NCBI GenBank assembly: GCA_027625915.1
Contig: JANTQA010000023.1
Location: 9,300,001-9,364,000, forward strand
Length of the DNA: 64,000 bases
From: Anaeramoeba flamelloides
Lineage: Eukaryota > Metamonada > Anaeramoebidae
Direction: 5' to 3'
Part shown: positions 37,427-49,700 of the stretch, in pieces
Position numbering within the stretch: position 1 is the stretch's first letter
Layout of the letters: every line of letters begins with the position of its first letter
Program-made: the position numbers and the translations under genes
Notes under the pieces: generated by a model
The model's database searches: none
The model's input: the letters and a program-made list of their open reading frames with translations, nothing else
What the model was told of the DNA's origin: nothing

Positions 37427-39006
37427 TATTGATTGAGATAAAAAAATCTAATTTAATCCTTCATTTTTAGGACAAAGTTTTTTCATAAATGAACTTTTAG
37501 AAATTAACAAGATGTTTACTTATTTTTTATTACCAGTTTCTTTTATTGATTAATATATAGGTATTCTAAAAAGAAGAAACACTTCTTTTATATTGTAACA
37601 CTGTATTGACCCCTCTTCATATGTTATTTCGAAAACAGGAATTTTAACCAACAAACAACCAAAAACAATATCTATCTCGTTTTTTATTGGGATATATTAA
37701 GTGATTTTTAGAGATCTCAAAAATCATCAAATATTTCAACATTTTTTTCGAAAGGATCAACCAAGAAATAAACCCAAGATAAAAAAACTCTGTAAAAACT
37801 TTTTTATTACTGATACAATATTTTTTTAAAATTACTTATTTTTTCTTGAATTAAATTATCTTACTTTTCGTTTTCTCATAATATTTTCGAATAAAAAACA
37901 CATTTGAAACTTTTTTTCCTATTTCATTTTTTTTTCACATTGATAACTTCTTAACACTGGAATCAAAAATTATTGTTGTTAAAATAACCCAAATAGACTC
38001 AAAAAACCAGTGACGCCAATCAAAGTTCATATTTCATTTCCCAATAAGGCCTTAAAACCAAATGGTACACGCAATTTTTTTTACATTTTATTTTATTGGA
38101 AAATTTATAGTTTGTTTAGAAAGTTCTTTTATAATTATCGACTCTCTTACGAAATTTATATTTTTTCTCTTATTTAGAAAAATTGTATTTAGGTTTATAC
38201 TTATAAAAATTTCAATTTTTTGTTTTTGGCTGGGCCTCTCAGAGTGAAATGGGCCGAATATACATTCAAAATTCACCCGATGGAATTCAATAAGCATATA
38301 TTTTTAAAAATATCATAAATTCAAGTAAACAATAAATAAATTATGTAGAATATCTTTAATCAAATAAACAAACAAAGATTAAAAATTTTAATTGATAAGG
38401 AGTGAAAAAAAAAATAATTTCTGGTGCAAAAAAACTTTGTAAAAATTTTTACTTTCATATAGTAGTTAAAAGCATGTATTCAAAGTTTTTATATTTTCTT
38501 TATGAAAAACATAAAAAACAACCAAAGTATTAAAAAACTTGTTTTTTCAATTGATTATGTTTCACTAATTATTCTTCAAATAAAAATTATAAAAATAATT
38601 TGATTTTTGTTTTTGAGATACGAAAAAAATGAAATATGCATTTGTTTGAAAAATTATTTCAAAAAATATTATAAAATAAACTATATTATAAAAATTTGGA
38701 CAAAGTTTAAACATTGAGAAGAACATCAATACTGCACTTTAAATTCAATTTGGAAAGAATTTAGATTTTACAAAATATTTCATTTTTTGTCTTTTTTGTT
38801 TTTTTTTCATTTCCTTTTTTGTAGTTACGTAACCTGTTTTGTTAGATCTGAAATTTTTATTCGATGGTTGATAGAAGGTTAGTGTTGAGTTTGTTAAATT
38901 GAAAAATAACCTACAATTGGTTGATGGTATCTTAACAGTTGATTGATCAACAATTGTAGCTGAAATTTCAACAAATTTACCTATACATTTTTTGTTCCAC
39001 TCGTTT

Positions 39007-39200
39007 CATTATTTTGGACACACCTGTTTTTATTTTTGAGTTTTATATTGTTTTATTTTATTTGGATTAAAATGATTACTTAGTAAAACATTCATACTGG
39101 GTAAATTTACTGTGGTTTTATATTACGTTTGGTAAAATACAATAAATTGGGTTTTTTTTTGCCTATTTTTGATTTTGGGTGTGTCCAAATTTTTGGAATG
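39007..39200. mobile_element. Tc1-like TIR element (MITE)
   Basis: The left end CATTATTTTGGACACACC and the right end GGTGTGTCCAAATTTTTGGAATG are imperfect inverted repeats 194 bp apart. A GGACACACC-type end is common in Tc1/mariner-like elements. There is no reading frame inside. Exact boundaries and target duplication are uncertain. Confidence 0.55.
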
Positions 39201-39751
39201 GGGTTTATAATAGTAAAAGAAGTGAATTGTATTCTGCTAACAGATCTAGAGATACCTTAGAAAACTTGATAGACACAGTTTTTTAAAATGGATATAAATA
39301 TTCCCGAGGATTTGAATTCTTCATTGTTAATTCTTAAATTTAAAGTGATTATTTTGTAATTTTTTTTAAAAAAATTCCATTTCTTGGTCTTGATCAAAAA
39401 GTAAAAAAAAAAAAAAAAAAAATCATTTTTTAAGCATATATCTTGGTTAACATGTTAAAATTGTTATTTAAGGGTTAAAACAACAAATATTTAAATTCTA
39501 ATAAAAAAAAAAGTCTCATTTGGAAATAATAATAAAAAAAGTGGATTTGTTAAATAATTTATTAGTAAAAGGAAAAATTCTTTTTTGTCAAAGCCACATT
39601 ATTTCATATTTGGTAAAATTTTTTAAAAGATCATAATTCTATAAAAAAAAAAATTATTTGGAGCACATTTTGCTTGTAAGAAAAAGTGAATATTTTAAAG
39701 ACAAAACAAAATCTATTCAATAAAAATATATCCTTTCCTTTTTTTGTCAAC

Positions 39752-40975
39752 TTAATTATCTTTTACTTTATTAACTTCCAAAGTTTGATCAACAAATTCT
39801 TCCTTTTTTTTGTTTTCATTTTCCTTTTCCTTTTCGTTTTCTTTTTTCTCATCTTTTTCTTCTTTTTGCATTTCCTTTTCCTTTTTCTCTTCTTTTTCAG
39901 TTTCTTTTTTTTTCTTCTTTTCCTTTTCCTTTTCCTTTTCCTTTTCCTTTTCCTTTTCCTTTTCCTTTTCCTTTTCGTTTTCATTTTCCTTTTTCTCTTC
40001 TTTTTCAGTTTCTTTTTTTTTCTTCTTTTTCTTTTTTGATTTTTTTGATTTTGATTTTGATGGTAAAGATTTTGGTATTTTTTGGTTTAAACGGGTTTCT
40101 TGATCTGGATCCCATCCAGTATTTCGTAAATGGATAATCAAATGCATGTTAACTTCTTGAGGGTTTGAAAGTTGAGGGAAGTCACCGCCGATTTTCACCT
40201 GTGCGTATTTACAATCGGGGAACTTTGTAACAACTTTTTTGCGAACCTTTCTTGGTACATAGCCTTTATCTGATGGGTCGATAATTGTCACGAATTGAGG
40301 ATCGAAATCAATTTTGTCAATAATGGTTTCTGTCGAGATCATTGTAAGCCTTGATGCGAGGTCATCGTATTTCATTTTTTCAACAACCTCGACCATGAAG
40401 TCCAAGCCTTCGGCAATTGTCACCAGCACTTCCTTCTGGGGAAAGGTTTTCAAGAGCTTTCGCTTTAACCAAAATTCTGGTGCCCAAGTGATCATCCCAC
40501 CGCAAGTGTTCAGTCTTGAAAAGAACAATGTGGAAATAAAGGTGTTGCACAAAACAACAGATTTAATTCTTTTATCGTTTTCTTTTTCTAAATATTTCAT
40601 TATCAAGAAACCTCCATATCCTAATCCAAACAAATGGATTTTCTCCAATTCAAGCGAAGAAAGAAACTCTTTAAAGCTTTGGCAAAAGGTTCTGTATGAC
40701 CAAAACGGTGGGTATTGTGCAGAAATTACCCGATATCCCCGTGACGATAATGCTAACAATTGCTGGAAAAAGACATCACAAGAGCCAGGTACTCCATGAA
40801 GGCAAAGTAAGGCTTCATCATTTGAGCCACCTAACGAGTCATAATATTGCCAAACCCCTTCCTCGTTATCTGCATGGATAGAGATCGTGTTTAAGGCTAC
40901 TTCTCCAACAAAGGTTTCAAACATTTTGCTTATTTTTGATTGCTCTTCTTCTTTTTTCTTTTTTTGGTTGGACAT
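39752..40975 (-). CDS. Maspardin (SPG21/ACP33)-like alpha/beta-hydrolase-fold protein with Lys/Glu tail
   Basis: Single exon, 407 residues. Residues 18-295 follow maspardin through its length: VWQYYDSL, GSCDVFFQQLLAL, GYRVISAQYPPFW, KIHLFGLGYGGFL, SVVLCNTF, LDFMVEVVEKM, LASRLTM, VTIIDPSDKG and VKIGGDFPQL..EVNMHLIIHLR. Maspardin is an endosomal/trans-Golgi protein with a hydrolase fold and doubtful catalytic activity. Here the nucleophile elbow reads G117-L-G-Y-G-G: Gly119 stands where vertebrate maspardin has Ser (GASLGG), so serine-hydrolase chemistry is not expected. Residues about 300-407 are a family-atypical tail of Lys-Glu repeats, encoded by a run of the hexamer CCTTTT (plus strand, about 39919-39975); it would form a charged helix. 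The start ATG opens with MSNQKKKK and is the only upstream in-frame choice seen. Confidence 0.9.
   Translation of the reverse strand: MSNQKKKKEEEQSKISKMFETFVGEVALNTISIHADNEEGVWQYYDSLGGSNDEALLCLHGVPGSCDVFFQQLLALSSRGYRVISAQYPPFWSYRTFCQSFKEFLSSLELEKIHLFGLGYGGFLIMKYLEKENDKRIKSVVLCNTFISTLFFSRLNTCGGMITWAPEFWLKRKLLKTFPQKEVLVTIAEGLDFMVEVVEKMKYDDLASRLTMISTETIIDKIDFDPQFVTIIDPSDKGYVPRKVRKKVVTKFPDCKYAQVKIGGDFPQLSNPQEVNMHLIIHLRNTGWDPDQETRLNQKIPKSLPSKSKSKKSKKKKKKKKETEKEEKKENENEKEKEKEKEKEKEKEKEKEKKKKKETEKEEKKEKEMQKEEKDEKKENEKEKENENKKKEEFVDQTLEVNKVKDN
39919..39975. repeat. Coding hexanucleotide microsatellite
   Basis: Nine or so tandem copies of CCTTTT (plus strand) encode Lys-Glu dipeptides in the maspardin tail. 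Flanking sequence at 39820-40040 is a degenerate version of the same unit. Confidence 0.85.
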
Positions 40976-43900
40976 TTTGATTTTGGTGAGTTAAAAAAAG
41001 ATTCCACAAAAAAAGAGAAAAAATGAATTATTTTCGAGTCATAAAAGACAAGTATGGTAGAAAATTGTAGTAACTTTTTTTAATTGTCAACACTTTATTT
41101 TTCGGATTTATTTCAAATTTAGAAAGGAATTACAAGATCAAAATCCAAAAACTTGCAATTTAAAAGTTTTTACAAGTCGAATTTTTAACAACATGTAATT
41201 TAAACAACTTTTCCACTTTTTGGTTTTCATAAAAAGAGTTTCAGGTTTTTAAAAGTGAACCAATATTTTTCTTTTTGATATCTTTCAAAAATTTCAATTA
41301 AATTTCAAAATGTTCTCTGTGGTTAATTATTATTTTTTAAGCTTTTTTGGCTAATAAAAGTTGACAATAAAGTATTTGATATTTAAAAAAATATAAAAGA
41401 ATATTAAAGACTGAAATCATTCCGGTTTTTATCTGAAAGTTTGAAAAAGTCTTGAAAGTATTTATATGGATTGTTCTATTCTTCTTATTATTATTGTTTT
41501 AGGATTTATATCAATTATTGAGATCATCAAGAACTATTTTTAAGGGCCTAGGTTACAGACACAGTATACCAAAACTCAAGTGTTTTGTTATAAATTTAAA
41601 AATAGATAGACACTCTTACATTCAAACGGTTCTTAAAATTCTTTTAAAAATATTATTAAAATTTTTACTTATCCTAATTATTAACAAACAAAAGTACAAT
41701 TTTTAATCATAAGCAGCCCATACCTAAATTGGTAAATATTCTTGCAAAAGTTTTCATCAAAAACACAGCCCGTAATCTAATAACATTGTATCCCATAAGC
41801 GCAAAATTATCTCTTTTTAAAATAATTTTTTTATAAAAGTTAAAATTTTATAAATAAAATAATAACTAATTCCTAATCTGAAAAAATAAATGAAAGATTA
41901 AAATTTAAATATTTGTTGGAAATTTAAAAGAAAGGGTTTAAGAAATTGAACTAAAGAGAAACGTCTCCAAATACAAGGTCAATTTAACAATTTAAAACAA
42001 ATTGTAACAAAAATGCAATTTAGTCTTTTCATAAAAGGTATATATACATAATAATCCTTTTTTTGTTTCAATGTTAACTGATTTTTTAGCATATTTAAAC
42101 TGGCTTTTTGTGAAATTCTCTTAGGATTACAGAAACGATTATATTTTTTTCAAAGTGTTTAAAATTAATATGTAATATTCATTAGCCTATTCGAATAAAT
42201 AATATAGAAAATTACCATTTTTTAATATGATAAAATTGTTTTTTTCTTTCAAATTTATTTTTTAATTTTATGATCAAATTTTTTTTTTTTTGGATATCCA
42301 TACAATAAATCAAGTTAAAATGTGACTAAATAATTATTTAAAAAAAAAGGTATACTGGTTTAAAATCGATATATTTTTGTGAAGGTGGTGGGTTTAAGAA
42401 AAATTAAAAAAAGAGATGGTAATAAAAAGTACTTTTGAAAATAATATTTATTTTTTGTTATTGGAAATAATCAAAAAAAAAAAAAAAAAAAAAAAAATAT
42501 AAAAAAAAAAATGCAATTACTAAAAACTATACTCCATGTTCTAAATTTTCGAAATAAGCTTATATTACAAAATTTATTCTTTGAGGGATTAATGGAATCA
42601 TATTTAAAAAATGGGGGTGGGTTTTTGAGAAATAAAAATTCATAAACTCATGGTTTTTTAAAATTACAAATACATCCCAAAAAAAAAAAAAAAACAATAG
42701 CACATATCCATACAATCAAATTAATTTTTCATTGATCCAAAAACCTTGAACTTTTTCAGAAAAAAAAAAATCAAACTATGAGTCGGTCCACTTAAAGATA
42801 ATTATTTTTGAAATAATCAACTCATAAAGTTTGATTCTGTATGTTTTTAATTGTTTTTATTATTGGATGATTGTCATTTTGAAAAGAGAAATTAATCAAC
42901 GATTTTTTAATTTTGGTATATTGATTTTAAAAATAATAAGAACTTTTTTATACTTTTTTCAAGTTTTTTGTATAAAGAAAAGATATTTTTTTTTGTATAA
43001 AAACTTTTTTTATCGGTTTTCTTTTTTTAAAAGGCGTGGTCCCCACATTTAAAGTGGTATATGGGTTCACAGTGGAAAGAAAATAACTCGTTTGAAACGA
43101 ATTCATAATTTATTAAAATTCTCAAAATTTAAAAAGTTTTAATTCAATAAATCTAAAAAAAAAAAGTTCTCTCGCTTTTTTATAATGGTTATACTATTAT
43201 TTTCAAATTAATAGCCTTTTAAACTGTAAAAATCAACTAGTAAATCTAATAACAAATTCAAAAAAAAATATCAAATCTTGAAAAAGAAAAACCAAGTAAA
43301 AATCCGATTACTATAAAAGATAACTTACTTTTAAAGCTTTTTTCCGAAATGGATTATTGTTTTTGAGACATTTGATCCATTTTTATATCATTTTGGAATG
43401 GTTTAAAATTCAACATATTTCGGAATTATTTCAAAAAAAAAAATAATTTTGATAAAGAAGAAAGAAATCTTTGTATCTTTGAAGGAATTGTACAAATAAT
43501 TAATTTAAAGATTAAACCACTAAGTTTTAAAATAACTTGGTATAAAAAAACTACTTAATTTCAAAAAATAAATTATAAATTTAAACTTAAAAAATATAAT
43601 TTTTTGTTTATAAAAAGAGCAGTTCAAATCAATTTTTTTTTTTTATTTATTAGAAAAAGGGTGAAAAACATCCAAACAGTTAAATTAAAATTTCTCCCAA
43701 AATTCTTTTTTAAAATCTGGAAAATTCAACTTATAATCTAAAGAAATGGTTTTTAATTTGATTATTTTTAATAAATTTTTAATAACCACAATCTTAATTT
43801 TTTTAAGTAGGTTAATAACAACACAAAGATTAAATGTATCAATTGAATTTACAATTATTTCTCAATTTTTCAAATAATTTCAGACAAATAATATTAATTC

Positions 43901-45226
43901 AAATTAATAATTTTAATTAAAAAATAATAATAAATATTCCCAAATAACGGATTTTAATACAGATAGTTCGTTGTTTATATTATCAGGAATTGGAAAAGAA
44001 AAATGTTGAATCTTTTAAATTTCAAGAAATTGAATAAATATATTTGTGAATAAATTAAATGATCAATTTTTTTAGATCTTCATGATTCAATATTTGGTTT
44101 ATTTTTGATTATATTTTGAGAATAAGATTAAAAGTTTCAAGGTTACCTTTTCATAAAGTATTTGAGAAATTACTGAAAGTGAGATTTCAAAGCAAATAAA
44201 AATTTTTTAGCTAATTTTTTCTTTCTAATTTCGATCCAAAATTCTAACAAAAAATAATGGATCTGGATCTCTTTACTGGAAATTTCATTGGGAAAAAAGA
44301 ACTTCGTTTAATTTGATTATTTATCTCTCTAAAGTTGATAAGTGTTGTTTTATGTCGGGTTTAATTGGTTCCTCAGTTTAAATAAGCTCTCTATTATCTT
44401 TGGGGAAAAAAATAAATAAGAGTTGTTTTCCCTTAACCCAGAAATTTTGATGTTTGTGATTAGAAGAGAAGGGAATTGGATTTTTTGATAATTGAGTTGA
44501 AAAGGGGTTGTAAAATTAGAGTTGAAATTTGAAGAATTCAAGGAAAGAAAAGTTCTCTTATTGACCATACGATTTTGAATCCAAACTAAATCCAGATTGT
44601 TTCTGTTTTCTAGTCTTGGGTGTTGTACTTTCTTGTAAATCATAATCCAATTAACTTGTAGATTTGATGAACTTCAAAAAAAAAAGAACATCAAGTTAGA
44701 TTTGTTGCTTCAACACAGTCAAAAAAACTCTCACAAGAGTTCAATTTTGGAAATGTTTGGATTCTTCAATTTGGTTGCTTTTTCTTTTTTTTTACTGTTT
44801 TACAAAAAAAAAGAAAACTGAGAAAAAAAAAAAGAAATGTCTATGATGATTCATTTTCCCAAATTGTTTTTTTAAAGCTTAAACACAACCCTTTCCTTGA
44901 TCCAAGTATATGTTTAATTTTTTTTTTTTTGTCAAAGGAGAAAAAATTTGAAAAGAATTAACATAAAAACCAAAAAATCACAAACCTTTTTGTTTATTTT
45001 CAAATCATTTTAGAACTATTATATCAATTTTGAAAATCATTTTTTTATCTATTTTTTTATTAAAGTTTGTTTTTTTTTTTATTCCTTTTTACTTTTTTTT
45101 TTTTTTTTTGTTTTTCTTTTTATCATAAAATTTTTTTTTTTCTCACTTATCCCAACCTTTTCTTTCAAATTTTTGATTATTTTTTTTATTAATTTCAATG
45201 ACTAAATAGAATAAAACTCTTCACTT
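40976..45226. other. Intergenic interval between divergent genes
   Basis: Lies between the start of the maspardin gene (-) and the start of the BTB gene (+), so both promoters are here. Contains a dispersed repeat copy (about 43340-44345), A and T runs (about 42473-42497; 45060-45160) and no convincing gene. The long T tracts just upstream of the BTB start codon are notable but of unknown role. Confidence 0.6.
43340..44345. repeat. Dispersed ~1-kb repeat, copy 2
   Basis: Same orientation and block order as 15840-16850, in diverged form. The right end carries AAAATAATGGATCTGGATCT where copy 1 has AAAAGGATCCAGATCA. Confidence 0.65.
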
Positions 45227-46726
45227 ATGACCAACCGAGATAATATTAACGATGTCTTAACATCTCTCATCAATAACAAAGAAATTGCTGATGTCAAATT
45301 TGTTGTTGGAAAAGAAAAAAAAGAATACTACTGTAATAAGCTTTTCCTTCAAAACTGTTCCCCCGTCTGGAAGGAACAACTTTATGATCCCGAATGGAGA
45401 AACAAAACACAAGACTTTGTCACACTTGAAATTGCAGATGTCGAATCTGAAATCTTCTTAGTGATTTTACAATATGTCTACACCAGAAAGCCAGTTCTCA
45501 CCGACAGAAACTGTCTTCGTGTCCAAGAAGCCGCCGACAAATTCAAAATCGACGGATTAGGTGCCATGGCAATGTTATTTATGACCAAGAACATTTCCCC
45601 ACAAAACTGCTTTGATATCTTGAAGAAGGCTCAAGGATACAAAGACGCACTTCTTGAATCAAAAGTATTTGACTTTTTGATGAGAGACGAAGGTGTCTTC
45701 AAGGTAGCCAACATCTTAGTAGGTGTCAAAGAAGAAAACATCAAGACCATCCTTGGATTCAGAAAATGTACTTCATCCGAATATGACATCTTCCATCGAG
45801 TCATTGAATGGGGAAAATGGAAACTTAAGGAAGCCGGCATCGAAGAATCACCAGAGGCACTCAAAGATGTCTTATCTGGACTCTTACCATTAGTTAAACT
45901 CATCCTCATGGGACCCGAACAATTAAAGGAAATCAAAGCATTAAAACTTTATGAAACCAAGGTCATTTTTGACTATTCTCTCAATTTAATTGACAGATAT
46001 AAGGGAAGATCATTCAAAACATCTCGTGGTATTCCAGGACTCTCCAAAGAAACCATCCAAGTCTTACACTTGAGTGCTAACACCGAAAACTGGATCAAAG
46101 ATCTTAAAGAATCCATCCTCTGTACAGGACTTACCAACTACACATACATTTCTGCACAAAAAACAACACCTTCTGTTGAAACTTTAAAAAAATATCACGT
46201 TGTCTGGGTAAATTCAGGAAACTCCTTCCAAAACCCAACACAACTTGGTGACAACCTTGCCAAATATGTTGACGCTGGTGGTTCAGTCGTCATTGGTGGC
46301 GTTCATACCTTAAGATCCGATAACGCCAATTGGGTCATGAAGGGTAAATTAGCCACAGGAAATTACTTACCATTTAAAAAAGGATCATTAGTCCAAAACA
46401 AAAGATGTACCTTAAAAACAATCGTTGAAAAAGACCATATGATCATGAGAGGTGTCAAAACTTTCGATGGTGGAAGATACTCATCCCATGTCAACACTAG
46501 CATAAACTCAGGTGGTATTCCAATCTGTAAATGGTCCGATGACCAAGTTTTAATTGCCGAAAAACCAAGAGAAATGGGTAACACCGTTGTTGCAATTAAC
46601 ATTAGACCAGCAAGCTCTAAAGTTGACGGTTCTTGGTGGGATATCAACACAGATGGTAGACTTTTGATCGGTAACTCTGTTGAATATGCAGGTAAAATGT
46701 CCAAAATTGAATTAGCACAAAAATAA
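45227..46726 (+). CDS. BTB-BACK protein with C-terminal amidotransferase-like domain
   Basis: Single exon, 499 residues. The BTB/POZ domain (about 10-115) has ADVKFVVG, the NCSPVWKEQL helix and the YVYTRKPVL segment. A BACK-type helical region follows (about 120-225, NCFDILKKAQGY, FHRVIEWGKWKL). From about 277 there is an alpha/beta domain: a strand (TIQVLHLSA), KKYHVVWVNSG, DAGGSVVIGGVHT and a later DGRLLIGNSVEY. The pattern resembles class I glutamine-amidotransferase/ThuA-like folds, but no Cys follows the strand at the usual elbow, so activity is unlikely. BTB-BACK proteins usually pair with cullin-3 to present substrates for ubiquitination; kelch repeats, the usual substrate module, are absent and the C-terminal domain may take that role (inference). 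Codons are richer in C-ending forms (ATC, TTC, GTC, AAG) than neighbouring genes, which suggests strong expression. Confidence 0.85.
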   Translation: MTNRDNINDVLTSLINNKEIADVKFVVGKEKKEYYCNKLFLQNCSPVWKEQLYDPEWRNKTQDFVTLEIADVESEIFLVILQYVYTRKPVLTDRNCLRVQEAADKFKIDGLGAMAMLFMTKNISPQNCFDILKKAQGYKDALLESKVFDFLMRDEGVFKVANILVGVKEENIKTILGFRKCTSSEYDIFHRVIEWGKWKLKEAGIEESPEALKDVLSGLLPLVKLILMGPEQLKEIKALKLYETKVIFDYSLNLIDRYKGRSFKTSRGIPGLSKETIQVLHLSANTENWIKDLKESILCTGLTNYTYISAQKTTPSVETLKKYHVVWVNSGNSFQNPTQLGDNLAKYVDAGGSVVIGGVHTLRSDNANWVMKGKLATGNYLPFKKGSLVQNKRCTLKTIVEKDHMIMRGVKTFDGGRYSSHVNTSINSGGIPICKWSDDQVLIAEKPREMGNTVVAINIRPASSKVDGSWWDINTDGRLLIGNSVEYAGKMSKIELAQK

Positions 46727-49700
46727 AGTATCAACTGTCTAATTTAATCCGAAATTCTAATTAATTAATTATTTTACTTTTCTCAAATTTTAAAATTTAC
46801 ATCAAACATTTTTCGAAATATTGAAAAATTCAAAATAAACTACTTTTTTAGCACCTTTTATAAAACTTTTTTTAATAATTTTTTTTGAAATTAATTTTGT
46901 GTTATTTTCATTGTTGTTTTCGATTTTTAAAAGTAAAGTATTTCGAAAAATCTTATTATTTTCAATCATTCTTTCTCGTTTCAACAAACTTTTTTGAGTA
47001 ATTCGTCCTTAATTTTAAGTTAAGACGGATCAAAAAACTAGAACAAAAATGATACCAGTTTATTAATTTTTTATTTGTAGAATCATTAAAACCGTTCCAA
47101 CTTGGCTCTAAAATCTATCAGATACAGAAAAGTCATTTTCTGTCTCAGACTACCTATCCAACAGCAGAACTTAGGGCCTCTAATAGCCAATTATTTATTG
47201 TCAAAATTTGAAAACATCAAATTCTTTGAATATTGAAAATAAAACCAATTTTTATTTTGATCTACAATTTGAGATTTAAGAAAATTCCAATAGGAATTAA
47301 AATAATTTTCTACAATCATTTCCACACTTACAATACCATAATAATAACACACGTTTACTTGATAACTTAGTGACGATTGAACCTGTAATTCAAAAATTTA
47401 CGAAACAATTGAGTTTCCAAAATAAAATGAAAAAAACAAAGTGAAAAAAAACTTCAAAAAATAATTAATATTATGAAATTTCAAAAAAAGAAATTATTTT
47501 TTTAATAATGAATTCAAACCCCTTAACATTTGTAATTTATCTATTTAAAACTAGACTCCCCTCCAACCCGACCGGATAATTGATAACTTTTTATTAATAC
47601 CCTTGCTGATATTTGTGTAATATTTTATATTTTTAAATTAGAATTAACTAAAAAAAAACCTTTTATCACAACAAAAATAAACCTTAAACAAATAAATTGA
47701 TATTTAAAGTACCCACTATGAAATTGAGAAAATTTCACCATTTTGGTATTTTTTTTTAAATTTGAAAATTATATAGCTAAACTTGACAAAAAAATATAAA
47801 CTATTATTAAACAACAATTCAGCACCTCTACCAGTAATATTCAAACAAAAAATAACAGTTTTTAATGAAATAAACATGAAGAAACAGTTTGAATTTTGAA
47901 AATAAAATAAAATTCACACGTAAAATTTCTATACAATTAAAACACTGGATTTAAAAACTATGATATAATTAAAAGATATCCAAAAGAGGGAATTAAAACA
48001 ACTCATAATGTTTGACTCCACGACTATTGTTAAATAAAATGTTGATCAATTTTTGAAAAAAATGTATATAAAATAAATCTATGATACCACCTTAGAATAA
48101 TATGCAAGAAACAGAAGTCTTTGAACTATTAGGGGAAATTAACCAAAATTCAATTGTGCACTAACAACACCAGGCAGACAAATTGAACCCAATTCCAAAA
48201 AAAAAATCGAGTTTTTCACTTTTATTTATTTTTCAATATGTTTTTTTATTTTTTTTAGGGTTTATATATATATATCCCTTAGCACCCCGGATTTGCCTAA
48301 ATTTCATCAAGTTTTTTAAATTAGATTTAAAATGATATTGATCTACTAATATATTAATTTTCTTATTTGTCTTTAATCCAGATTTGAATTATAATAAAAC
48401 GTCAAAATAGTTCAAAGATAAAGTAGTTAAGTTATTGATTTTTTTTTTTGAAATTGAAAAAAAAAATAATAATTATTCATTTTTACATTTTTTTTAAAGA
48501 TTTTTATTTTTATTTTATTTTTCAAAATCAGAAATTTTATTACATTAATAGTAATTCAAAACTCGACACATTAATTTATTAATAATAACCACCAAAAAAT
48601 TTTGCTAATTTTATGATAAAAAAAATAAACAAAAAAATAAATTACTTTGAAATTTAATTTTTTTTTTAAGAAAAAATTTCAATAAATATCCAATTAAGAG
48701 AAAAATGAAATTTATTTCTTTAGGCCAAAATTAAATTTTTTAATAGGATTTATTTTCTAAAACTTTTATTTAAACAATAGATAATAATTGAAAATCAAAA
48801 AAAAAAAAAAAATTGTAAAATAATTTCAATTTATTAAATTGGAATAAAACAAATATAAATTACTTTTTAATCGATAAAATATTTATACCTAAATTTGAAA
48901 TAAAATAAAAAATATAACTCTTAAATATTATTCCAATATTATAAAATAATACCCGAAACCAAATTTTTTTTATTGCATTTTGATATTGGTAAAAATTTGA
49001 ATAATATATTTGCGATATTTGGATTTTTCCTTAATAAATTAATCCAGATCTTGTTAAATAAGTTCTGATATATGGTCTCTAATTCAACAATATTGTTTAT
49101 TTTATATCTAGATTTTAAAAAGTCAAAAAAAAAAAAAAATCATAAAAAATAAAAAAAAAAAATCAATTATTAATCTGACTCGAACTATTGGCCAAATCAT
49201 TTAAAATTGAAAAAAAATGTTGTTGAAAAAATTGTAAAATTTTGCAATGAAAAAAAATATGATTTTTTTTTTCTAATTTAATTTATATTTTTTTTTATTT
49301 TTAAATTATTTAGAATCTAATATAGATATTGATATTGAATAGTAATCAGTAGATAAAACAAATTTTCTATGTGATGTTATAATAACTTTTATAATGAATA
49401 AATTATTTAATCAAGCATTTTAGGCAATTTTGAGGTGCAAAGGACCCCAAAAAAATTTCCAGTAAAGTATGATGTGTTTTAAATGTTAAAAATAAGAGGT
49501 TTTTGATTTCTAGACAAACTTTTCAAAAAAAAAAAAAAAAAATTGATTTTTACAAAATTTGGAAAAATAATAAAATCACAATAACCAAAAAAAAATTCCC
49601 AATGTTGAAAAATTTTTTTCAAGTTATTTTTTTATTTTAAGTAACTATACAATTTTTAATTATAAAATTTTCTTTCTAAGATAATTGTTTATTAATTCTA

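Larger units (their letters stand above)
34992..39751. other. Intergenic interval with duplicated unit and TIR element
   Basis: Contains the bZIP promoter region (upstream of 34991 on the minus strand), a ~0.58-kb direct duplication (35758-36338 and 36839-37426) and a Tc1-like TIR element at 39007-39200. The frames at 36497-36712, 38062-38247 and 38088-38297 have background composition and no recognisable motif. Confidence 0.6.

Noticed and set aside
39686-40103. Phe/Leu-rich frames on the plus strand, looking like membrane proteins
   Set aside because: Antisense reading of the Lys/Glu hexanucleotide tail of the maspardin gene.
40314-40881. Plus-strand frames of 161 and 61 codons
   Set aside because: Antisense to the conserved maspardin coding region.
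44350-44643. 97-codon minus frame with fairly protein-like composition
   Set aside because: Begins inside the dispersed-repeat tail, shows no motif, splice partner or family; kept out for lack of support. RNA-seq could revive it.
45631-46734. Minus-strand frames of 101 and 123 codons
   Set aside because: Antisense to the BTB-BACK gene.
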